Shown one piece after another: positions 45,459 to 54,600 of a stretch of DNA of 64,000 bases. Each line of letters opens with the position of its first letter. Within the stretch, counting starts at the first letter, position 1. The position numbers were made by a program, and so were the translations under genes. The stretch is taken from contig CAXIUK010000023.1 in the NCBI GenBank assembly GCA_964034945.1, positions 1 to 64,000 on the forward strand. Direction: 5' to 3'. The DNA is from Chrysopilus asiliformis (Eukaryota; Arthropoda; Insecta; Diptera; Rhagionidae). The notes beneath the pieces were generated by a model. It ran no database searches and had not been told where the DNA came from. It saw nothing but the letters and a program-made list of their open reading frames with translations.

Positions 45459-45607
45459 ATTCAGGGACAATACAATTTCAACTGCTCTATGATGTCTGGG
45501 CAAAATTCTTTGTTCCCGCCTTTCATCAAAAATCTAAACAGGCCAAAATACGGAAACAACTTTACAAAACCCAAAAACCAATTCACTCCCCCTCGCCATC
45601 GTTTGCG

Positions 45608-45647
<40 letters not shown>

Positions 45648-46964
45648 AAACTCAATATATATATATATATAAAAGCCTATATTAGACTACAAAATTGAAT
45701 TACAGAAACTCCGGACACTATATATGGGTCTCACTGTTTCAAAACAACAAATGCACAAACTAAACCCGCCAATTGTCCAGCAAAAGCAAAATTGCATACA
45801 TTTAGGCAATCATCTAATTCACGTTTCGTTCCCATCAAGGTCATGACAGACAAACCCCGATGGAATCAAAATTGAATTAAAAAAAAAAAAAAAAAAATTT
45901 TAGCACAATCCGAAAATGAACCAGTCGATTCAAACAATACCGTTTATCCAAATTTACCGGTAAAAATTATTAAAAAAAAAAAAAAAAAAAAAAAAATCAA
46001 TAATTTTAAGTATATTTTGATTAAAATAAAATTTTACGCTATAAACGGCACAATTAAGTATTCAAAAACCAAATTTGTAACCTAAGATCAGTAAATCTAA
46101 GTACATTCGGATTCAATAAGAATTTTCCGTTCTATACATCACATTAGCATTTAAAAATCAAATGTTGAACCCAGGTTCAATAATTTTAAGAATAACTATT
46201 AACCAACAGACATGAAAAATTCATTTTTTTTTTCTTTTCCTTATAAGAAAATACGGAAAATAAACATGTAAGCCTAGAATTTAAGATTTAAAAAAAAAAT
46301 GTTTTACCAATACTAGTTTTATCACCAAACATTGTCGTGTAAATTATTTTACCAATTGCTACTTCATTATCAAATAAAATGTTTTTTTTTTAATCAAACG
46401 CCAACAAGAAAATTGAAATAAAATAAAACTTTACCTAAAATGTAAAAAAAAAAAAAAAAAAAACCAAAATAAGGTTTCCCCAAGCAACAAATTTTTGATT
46501 AAATTGCAATTTTCCGCTTTAGGCGGCACATTAACATTTAAAGTAAAAAATGAAATTTTACACTCAAAATAAGTAATTTTAAGTAAATTGGAATCGTCCG
46601 CCTTATGCGGCACATTAGCATTTAAAAAAAAAAAAAAAAAAAAATTCTAAATTTTGAAGACAAAAAAAAAAGTAATTGTAAGTTTATATTGATTCAATTA
46701 GAATTTTCCGCTCTATGCATCACATTATTATAAAAAATAAATGTTGACCATGAGACCAGTAATTTTAAGTATAACCAACCATAAAAAAAATCGGTTTAAA
46801 AAAAAAAATACGGAAGATTTAAAAATATAGAGTAAAAAAAAAAAAAAAAAAAAAAGAGAGAAATCCAAAGTATTATCGACAGCTAAACTCATTTCAAAGC
46901 ATAATTTCAATTAACCCCATAAATAAAAATAAAAAAAAAATGCTTCACATTTTTTTTTGTCCAC
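45459..46964 (+). repeat. A-rich region replacing integrase in Gypsy B, with degenerate repeats and coding scraps
   Basis: Several A runs of 16 or more (45607-45646, 45881-45897, 45973-45995, 46443-46461, 46625-46643, 46834-46854) separate degenerate repeats of an 'AATTTTCCGCxxTATGCGGCACATTAGCATTTAAA' type motif (about 46040, 46120, 46505, 46590 and 46710). Two possible coding scraps are visible: LLYDVWAKFFVPAFHQKSKQ (about 45481-45540) and KLRTLYMGLTVSKQQMHKLN (about 45709-45768), perhaps from an env-like gene. Neither is assigned. Confidence 0.55.
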
Positions 46965-46975
46965 GGGGGAAGGAA
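46965..46975 (+). other. Polypurine tract of Gypsy B
   Basis: GGGGGAAGGAA immediately precedes the 3' LTR, as required for plus-strand priming. Confidence 0.85.
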
Positions 46976-47672
46976 TGTTGTGGGACAAAAGCCCACTTAA
47001 ACAAAATTCCACACTTGTGTAAACAATGATTTCCGGTCAAGTGTTCGCGGTGTCAAATGACACGCGCTCTTGAATCAATTTCGCCAATTCGGCAATCCGG
47101 GACCACCGCGGATGATCGATAAGAATTGATCGATCAGCGCGTGGGTGTTAAAAAAAAAGAACGGATGATGAAAGCATGCGTGGAGTAATTAGTAAGTCTG
47201 AATTCACGGCTCCAACGGATAGGAGCAAGTCTTAATTCACGGCTCGAACCGATAGCATTTTCTATCGACATTAAATTACTAGTTCCGTTTTTAATCCTAG
47301 TAACATTTCCCAAGTATTTTGTACATTGATTTCCAATCCTTTCAATTGATTCGGTTTCACAATTGTTTAGCAAAGTTTGAGTGTACTTTTGTTGTTGGTG
47401 ATTCTTTACTGTTCACCTGAGGAAATTATATGCACGGATATCAGTTTAAATAAGTGCTGCTGATTTTACTAACTGCTGCTGATTGATCAGAGCGATTTTA
47501 TAATAAATTAGTTATTAAACCGAAATAAATTTAAAGAGAATATATATTAAAAAATACATAAATGATTAATAAATAAAAGAAAAGAATGTAACAGTGTTTA
47601 TATTAAATTATATCAAGAAATAAAAGGTGAGAAAAATATACAATATAATAATATTAAAAATACTACATAACA
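46976..47672 (+). repeat. 3' LTR of Gypsy B
   Basis: TGTTGTGGGACAAAAGCCC to ACTACATAACA, 697 bp; see the 5' LTR for the differences. It is followed by TTTT and by Gypsy A gag. Confidence 0.95.
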
Positions 47673-48730
47673 TTTTTGACAAACTGCCCTTGGTAAGTTA
47701 TTGCCGAAATTTTGCAGTAATAATTGCTTTAGCTCCGGCCAATTTGAAACTTCACTATATTTTAATAAATCGTACGCTTCTCCGGAAAGTTTTGCCCTTA
47801 TGAGATTTAGAAGTGCTCTCGATTCATTTTCGCAGCTGGTTGTTTTGTATATTTCATCACTGCATGAAATAAATTTGTGAAGGTATTTCTGATTCCCATG
47901 AAATTCAGGGATAATTGAATTTGCAATTGCTATAGAAAAATCGGGTTTTCTTTCGAATTCTTTATTTTGAATCGTGGTTGCCGTTGAGGCTTGTGAGAAA
48001 TTGTTCTCGAGTTCTTCGCGTAAAGTGATCATCGTGGTTTTAAAAATAGATTCCGTGGAATCGAAAATGTTGTTTACAAAATAGGGATCGCTTTGATCGA
48101 TTTCTTCTTCTTGATCTAATATTATGTCTGTGTGGATATTTTCAAATTTTTGATAGTATTTTTCGAGGAGGGCAATATTTTGTTCTAGAAAGTTTTTGCT
48201 ATGTGCTTCTGTATTTACTACGTCATCTGCAATCTTTTTTATTTGATTGCTGTTAAAAGTTTGTAGCCTAATTTTATTTTTAATGTGTTTTTAGTGGAAT
48301 CTGTCAAATTTAATTCTGAGGGGTCTTCATTGGCAAGAATTGTTTTTGTTGGGGCTTTTATATTGAATTTACTTTTTTGTAATATGGAAGGTGATCGTTG
48401 TCTGTCGGCCAACGCAGTTCTGGTAGTTGAATACCAATCCTCACCTTTGTCAAAAACATTATGGCTGAAATACTCGTGATTAGAGTCGAAATCTTTGTGA
48501 TTTCGTATTTCTTCGTCGGTTTTTTGAAATTTTGTCCAAAGGCTCTCTAATTTTTCTATTTTATTTGAAAGATATGCCGGGGTTATATTAGATTTTCCTG
48601 CCTTTCTGTAGTTGTCGTATATTTTTCTAATGTCGTCTACGATATCTATTTGGGTAGCACAAAGTTCAGGGAAATTTGTTACGTTTTCTGATTCCGACAT
48701 TTTTGGTAAGGGAAAAGGTTGAACTTCCAA
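47673..48730 (-). pseudogene. gag: Gag of Gypsy A, N-terminal part, with one-base frame break
   Basis: Starts at ATG 48730 (MEVQPFPLPKMSESENVTNF) and reads 163 codons to a stop at 48239. The neighbouring frame is open from about 48290 to the element B junction (47673) and carries the continuing Gag: a helical, acidic segment, then a capsid core with FHGNQKYLHKFISCSDEIY and LSGEAYDLLKY, typical of insect Gypsy Gag. The change of frame falls in the A/T run at about 48271-48282 and looks like loss of one base. It could be a real mutation or a homopolymer sequencing error. The protein resumes at 40184. Confidence 0.88.
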
Positions 48731-48840
48731 TGAACTTGAGATTTAGCACAACAATTTTAAATTTAAAAGGAATGTTTTCAATTAATATTTACTTACAATT
48801 TTTTTTGTTGACTTTTAAATGATGAATTTTGTTGATTTTT

Positions 48841-50235
48841 AACCGACTTCCAAAAAGGAAAAGGTTCTCAATTCCACCTGAATATTTTTTTTTTTTTTTT
48901 TAATGTATGTTCACGCCTAACTTTTTACTGGGTGGACCGATTTTGGTCATCCCAAAGAGAAAGTTGTAGAGAAAGTTCCTGGTTGGACCCTGGTTCATTC
49001 ATGGGCAAAAATGGACCATTAGGGGGGGTACCCCCCATACAAACGAAAACGTTTTTTCCGAATTTCTCAAAAACGGTGCATCTTATCAAAAAAGTCTAAG
49101 AACAAAAGTTATTTAGAATATGATTCTACATAAAACTCCCATACATCAAAATCCGATTGGAATAAATTTTAAAAAATCTGATTGGAAAGTTCGACTTCAA
49201 AGTGTAATTTTGGTACAAGTGCTCAAATTAAGATACCAATACATATCACCATACAGGTTTTCAATAATTGCCAGATTGGCAATTATAGCTTTTGTTATGT
49301 TTTTACGTTGTGTTCAGTCAGAGCCGTATTAACAAGTTTGAGCGCCCTGGGCTAAATAAAATTTTGCACCCTTACATAGTTTTATTGTAAAAATGCAATT
49401 TCATTTTTTAAAATATTCTTTAATTCAAAACACAGTACTAACTTAAATTACAGATACGCTAAATATAAAGAAAATTAAAAAAAAAAAGCAATCAAAATTT
49501 CATCGCCTCGATGGCGCCCCTGGGCTGTAGCCCAATTAGCCCTTTGGTTAATTGGGCCTTGTGTTCAGTACAACACAAGGAAGGTTCTTTTATATATTTC
49601 CCCCGTGTTAACCTACCCCTTCAAACCCCTCCCTGCTTGGGATATCGAGTAAAATTCTTTGTATTGTGTTCAGTACAATATTTGGAAGATTCTTTTATAT
49701 ATTTCTCATCTGCGGACTTATCCCCTCAAACCCTTTGTAATTTTACCTATATTAAAAATTGAAACTAAAAACGTTCGAAATAAAAAAAAAATTTTCTAAA
49801 AAAAATAAAACCGACTTTAAAAAAAAACTGAAAAGAGAAAAAAGCACTAAAAAGAAAAAAAATAATTTCAAACTATGTCCATTAATAGCGTATTTGAAAT
49901 TTGGCTTTTTTGGAGTGGCGTTAAATTTGCAACTAAAATAAATTACATACTTTCTAACCCTTAAGGCTAATCGTTTACATACTTTCTAACCCTTAAGGCT
50001 AACTAAGAACTAAGATCGACTCCAAAAATTTTGTTGTCAAACAGATTAACTATAGACACGGCTCTTACAATAGAAATTTTACAACGATTTTATTTAGTGT
50101 AAATTTAACGCCACTCCAAAAAAGCCAAATTTCAAATACGCTATTAATGGACATAGTTTGAAATTATTTTTTTCTTTTTAGTGCTTTTTTCTCTTTTCAG
50201 TTTTTTTTTAAAGTCGGTTTTATTTTTTTTAGAAA
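48841..50235 (+). repeat. AACCGACTT-family repeat, copy 2, with inverted ends and foldback arms
   Basis: Starts AACCGACTTCCAAAAAGG and ends ...AAAGTCGGTTTTATTTT, so the two ends are inverted (AACCGACTT/AAGTCGGTT). It lies in the 5' leader of Gypsy A, flanked by TTTTAAATGATGAA on both sides (about 48815-48830 and 50238-50253), though that motif is also the leader tandem repeat. The first ~460 bp match 3682-4128. The rest matches 4971-5755, including foldback arms at about 49825-49925 and 50097-50215. A 243-bp hAT MITE is inserted at 49319. Class unknown. Confidence 0.7.
49319..49561. mobile_element. 243-bp hAT MITE
   Basis: Imperfect inverted ends CAGAGCCGTATTAAC and GTTAATTGGGCCTTG, with an exact 8-bp duplication TGTTCAGT (49311-49318 and 49562-49569). 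It contains GCGCCCTGGGC and GGCGCCCCTGGGC near each end. It is absent from the related copy at 4942-5957. Confidence 0.82.
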
Positions 50236-50237
50236 AT

Positions 50238-50909
50238 TTTTTTTAAATGATGAAATGGAAAAATGTTGTTTCTGCTGCTGTTGTCCTTTGTTTGCTGTTG
50301 GGAAATTTTTTGTTGTTGCTGCTGTTCGTTTTTCCGCTGCCACTTTTAAATGATGAAATGGAAAAATGTTGTTTCTGCTGTTGTTCGTTTTTCCGCTGGC
50401 ACTTTTAAATGATGAAATGGAAAAATGTTGCTTACGCTGCTGTTGTCCGTTTTTCCGCTGCCACTTTTAAATGATGAAATGGAAAAATGTTGCTTACGCT
50501 GCTGTTGTCCGTTTTTCCGCTGCCACTTTTAAATGATGAAATGGAAAAATGTTGCTTACGCTGCTGCTGTTCGTTTTTCCGCTGCCACTTTTAAATGATG
50601 AAATGGAAAAATGTTGTTTATGCTGTTGTTCGTTTTTCCGCTGCGTTTTATTCTGTTGTTCGTTTTTCCGCTGCCACTTTTAAATGATGAAATGGAAAAA
50701 TGTTGTTTATGCTGTTGTTCGTTTTTCCGATGCGTTTTCTTCTGTTGTTCGTTTTTCCGCTGGCACTTTTCTTCTGTTGTTCGTTTTTCCGCTGCCACTT
50801 TTAAATGATGAAATGGAAAAATGTTGTTTATGCTGTTGTTCGTTTTTCCGCTGCGTTTTCTTCTGTTGTTCGTTTTTCCGCTGGCACTTTTCTTCTGTTG
50901 TTCGTTTTT
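50238..50909 (-). repeat. Leader tandem repeats of Gypsy A
   Basis: About eight copies of a ~60-bp unit with TTTTAAATGATGAAATGG and GTTCGTTTTTCCGCTG. Spacing is ~62 bp at first and 90-121 bp later, where CTTCTGTTGTTCGTTTTTCCGC is additionally amplified. They lie between the primer site and gag. Short frames here (for example 50556-50798 minus) are repeat-derived peptides (KRTTEEKCQRKNEQQ) and are not called. Confidence 0.8.
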
Positions 50910-50921
50910 CCGCTGCCACCA
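50910..50921 (-). other. Primer binding site of Gypsy A (tRNA-Leu type)
   Basis: On the minus strand TGGTGGCAGCGG starts 3 nt after the 5' LTR. It is complementary to a tRNA 3' end CCGCTGCCACCA, which I recall for tRNA-Leu (AAG type). The match is only 12 nt before repeat sequence begins. Confidence 0.75.
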
Positions 50922-50924
50922 AAT

Positions 50925-51602
50925 TGTTATATTAAGTTAACCGCTTATATTAAGTTAATCGCTGCCACCAAATTGTTATAGCGCTGCCCAAATTTGTTGT
51001 ATTAAAATGTTGACCGCTGGGACCAAATTCGTTGGAATGTGACACAAATGGATAGAATTTTGTTTAAACACCTTTAATTTCTTTGCAACAATTTTATTAT
51101 TTTATTAGCCTTTTTTAAAATTAACAATTTTATTATTTTTTTAGCCTTTTTTAAAATTAACAATTTTATTAGCCTTTTAATGTTTCCAACAATATTTAGA
51201 TATCTCAAAACACACACTCAATCTCCCGCTTCTTAAAGAATTATTCGATTGCAATTCAACGTAAAAAAAAAACCGCGAGTCAAACTTAAGAACCAACTGC
51301 TATTACTCCAAAAACCGAACTCCTCAAATCTTAATCGCGACCTGTCTACTCTGTGGATGGTATTCGAGTCTTTTGTCTTGCTAAATTTTTATATCTAGGG
51401 AAAAGGTTTTATCGGAAGATCGCTTGGACATTTGATCCAAGCGTCTGGAGTTTGAAATAGGAGATTAAGTACGTGTCGTTTGATGAATTTTATGTGCACA
51501 AATCACATGTTTATCTAGAATAGACAACGTGATTTATGGAGTCTGGGAAAATTGGAGTTAAAGGAATGTTGAAATGGAATGCATGTGACTTGCACTACAA
51601 CA
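50925..51602 (-). repeat. 5' LTR of Gypsy A
   Basis: 678 bp, near-identical to 29217-29892. It is followed at 51603-51606 by GTCT, the target duplication, and then directly by the satellite in the phase expected for a single original array. Confidence 0.95.
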
Positions 51603-54600
51603 GTCTGTCAGTCTGTCAGTCTGTCAGTCTGTCAGTCTGTCAGTCTGTCAGTCTGTCAGTCTGTCAGTCTGTCAGTCTGTCAGTCTGTCAGTCTGTCAGT
51701 CTGTCAGTCTGTCAGTCTGTCAGTCTGTCAGTCTGTCAGTCTGTCAGTCTGTCAGTCTGTCAGTCTGTCAGTCTGTCAGTCTGTCAGTCTGTCAGTCTGT
51801 CAGTCTGTCAGTCTGTCAGTCTGTCAGTCTGTCAGTCTGTCAGTCTGTCAGTCTGTCAGTCTGTCAGTCTGTCAGTCTGTCAGTCTGTCAGTCTGTCAGT
51901 CTGTCAGTCTGTCAGTCTGTCAGTCTGTCAGTCTGTCAGTCTGTCAGTCTGTCAGTCTGTCAGTCTGTCAGTCTGTCAGTCTGTCAGTCTGTCAGTCTGT
52001 CAGTCTGTCAGTCTGTCAGTCTGTCAGTCTGTCAGTCTGTTAGTCTGTCAGTCTGTCAGTCTGTCAGTCTGTCAGTCTGTCAGTCTGTCAGTCTGTCAGT
52101 CTGTCAGTCTGTCAGTCTGTCAGTCTGTCAGTCTGTCAGTCTGTCAGTCTGTCAGTCTGTCAGTCTGTCAGTCTGTCAGTCTGTCAGTCTGTCAGTCTGT
52201 CAGTCTGTCAGTCTGTCAGTCTGTCAGTCTGTCAGTCTGTCAGTCTGTCAGTCTGTCAGTCTGTCAGTCTGTCAGTCTGTCAGTCTGTCAGTCTGTCAGT
52301 CTGTCAGTCTGTCAGTCTGTCAGTCTGTCAGTCTGTCAGTCTGTCAGTCTGTCAGTCTGTCAGTCTGTCAGTCTGTCAGTCTGTCAGTCTGTCAGTCTGT
52401 CAGTCTGTCAGTCTGTCAGTCTGTCAGTCTGTCAGTCTGTCAGTCTGTCAGTCTGTCAGTCTGTCAGTCTGTCAGTCTGTCAGTCTGTCAGTCTGTCAGT
52501 CTGTCAGTCTGTCAGTCTGTCAGTCTGTCAGTCTGTCAGTCTGTCAGTCTGTCAGTCTGTCAGTCTGTCAGTCTGTCAGTCTGTCAGTCTGTCAGTCTGT
52601 CAGTCTGTCAGTCTGTCAGTCTGTCAGTCTGTCAGTCTGTCAGTCTGTCAGTCTGTCAGTCTGTCAGTCTGTCAGTCTGTCAGTCTGTCAGTCTGTCAGT
52701 CTGTCAGTCTGTCAGTCTGTCAGTCTGTCAGTCTGTCAGTCTGTCAGTCTGTCAGTCTGTCAGTCTGTCAGTCTGTCAGTCTGTCAGTCTGTCAGTCTGT
52801 CAGTCTGTCAGTCTGTCAGTCTGTCAGTCTGTCAGTCTGTCAGTCTGTCAGTCTGTCAGTCTGTCAGTCTGTCAGTCTGTCAGTCTGTCAGTCTGTCAGT
52901 CTGTCAGTCTGTCAGTCTGTCAGTCTGTCAGTCTGTCAGTCTGTCAGTCTGTCAGTCTGTCAGTCTGTCAGTCTGTCAGTCTGTCAGTCTGTCAGTCTGT
53001 CAGTCTGTCAGTCTGTCAGTCTGTCAGTCTGTCAGTCTGTCAGTCTGTCAGTCTGTCAGTCTGTCAGTCTGTCAGTCTGTCAGTCTGTCAGTCTGTCAGT
53101 CTGTCAGTCTGTCAGTCTGTCAGTCTGTCAGTCTGTCAGTCTGTCAGTCTGTCAGTCTGTCAGTCTGTCAGTCTGTCAGTCTGTCAGTCTGTCAGTCTGT
53201 CAGTCTGTCAGTCTGTCAGTCTGTCAGTCTGTCAGTCTGTCAGTCTGTCAGTCTGTCAGTCTGTCAGTCTGTCAGTCTGTCAGTCTGTCAGTCTGTCAGT
53301 CTGTCAGTCTGTCAGTCTGTCAGTCTGTCAGTCTGTCAGTCTGTCAGTCTGTCAGTCTGTCAGTCTGTCAGTCTGTCAGTCTATCAGTCTGTCAGTCTGT
53401 CAGTCTGTCAGTCTGTCAGTCTGTCAGTCTGTCAGTCTGTCAGTCTGTCAGTCTGTCAGTCTGTCAGTCTGTCAGTCTGTCAGTCTGTCAGTCTGTCAGT
53501 CTGTCAGTCTGTCAGTCTGTCAGTCTGTCAGTCTGTCAGTCTGTCAGTCTGTCAGTCTGTCAGTCTGTCAGTCTGTCAGTCTGTCAGTCTGTCAGTCTGT
53601 CAGTCTGTCAGTCTGTCAGTCTGTCAGTCTGTCAGTCTGTCAGTCTGTCAGTCTGTCAGTCTGTCAGTCTGTCAGTCTGTCAGTCTGTCAGTCTGTCAGT
53701 CTGTCAGTCTGTCAGTCTGTCAGTCTGTCAGTCTGTCAGTCTGTCAGTCTGTCAGTCTGTCAGTCTGTCAGTCTGTCAGTCTGTCAGTCTGTCAGTCTGT
53801 CAGTCTGTCAGTCTGTCAGTCTGTCAGTCTGTCAGTCTGTCAGTCTGTCAGTCTGTCAGTCTGTCAGTCTGTCAGTCTGTCAGTCTGTCAGTCTGTCAGT
53901 CTGTCAGTCTGTCAGTCTGTCAGTCTGTCAGTCTGTCAGTCTGTCAGTCTGTCAGTCTGTCAGTCTGTCAGTCTGTCAGTCTGTCAGTCTGTCAGTCTGT
54001 CAGTCTGTCAGTCTGTCAGTCTGTCAGTCTGTCAGTCTGTCAGTCTGTCAGTCTGTCAGTCTGTCAGTCTGTCAGTCTGTCAGTCTGTCAGTCTGTCAGT
54101 CTGTCAGTCTGTCAGTCTGTCAGTCTGTCAGTCTGTCAGTCTGTCAGTCTGTCAGTCTGTCAGTCTGTCAGTCTGTCAGTCTGTCAGTCTGTCAGTCTGT
54201 CAGTCTGTCAGTCTGTCAGTCTGTCAGTCTGTCAGTCTGTCAGTCTGTCAGTCTGTCAGTCTGTCAGTCTGTCAGTCTGTCAGTCTGTCAGTCTGTCAGT
54301 CTGTCAGTCTGTCAGTCTGTCAGTCTGTCAGTCTGTCAGTCTGTCAGTCTGTCAGTCTGTCAGTCTGTCAGTCTGTCAGTCTGTCAGTCTGTCAGTCTGT
54401 CAGTCTGTCAGTCTGTCAGTCTGTCAGTCTGTCAGTCTGTCAGTCTGTCAGTCTGTCAGTCTGTCAGTCTGTCAGTCTGTCAGTCTGTCAGTCTGTCAGT
54501 CTGTCAGTCTGTCAGTCTGTCAGTCTGTCAGTCTGTCAGTCTGTCAGTCTGTCAGTCTGTCAGTCTGTCAGTCTGTCAGTCTGTCAGTCTGTCAGTCTGT

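Larger units (their letters stand above)
40185..47672 (+). mobile_element. Ty3/Gypsy LTR retrotransposon B, defective, inserted in gag of element A
   Basis: LTRs of 712 bp (40185-40896) and 697 bp (46976-47672) flank an internal region with a tRNA-Ser-type primer site, gag, protease, RT and the start of RNase H, all on the plus strand. It is opposite in direction to element A. The flanks TTTT/TTTT (40181-40184 and 47673-47676) form a 4-bp target duplication, and removing the element leaves gag A in frame. Integrase is absent and an A-rich region takes its place. Total 7.5 kb. Confidence 0.95.
29217..51602 (-). mobile_element. Ty3/Gypsy LTR retrotransposon A with gag, pol and env (errantivirus-like), multiply interrupted
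   Basis: LTRs of 676 and 678 bp (TG...CA) bound it, and GTCT on both sides (29213-29216 and 51603-51606) is the 4-bp target duplication. All genes read on the minus strand: gag (48730 to 39335), pol (protease, RT/RNase H, integrase; about 39350 to 32272) and env (32189-30336). A tRNA-Leu-type primer site lies next to the 5' LTR and a polypurine tract next to the 3' LTR. Gene order and an env with a furin-type site match insect errantiviruses such as 17.6/297-type elements, although two CCHC knuckles in Gag are not typical of gypsy itself. Inserted DNA accounts for the 22.4 kb length. Gag has a one-base frame break and integrase a nonsense codon, so this copy is not autonomous. Confidence 0.95.

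Noticed and set aside
50556..50935. Several 65-83-codon frames on both strands of the Gypsy A leader
   Set aside because: Translations of the ~60-bp leader tandem repeats; open on both strands because the unit lacks stops.
51579..52043. 154-codon frame at the start of the right array
   Set aside because: Begins in the Gypsy A LTR and consists of satellite translation; a single base change creates its stop.
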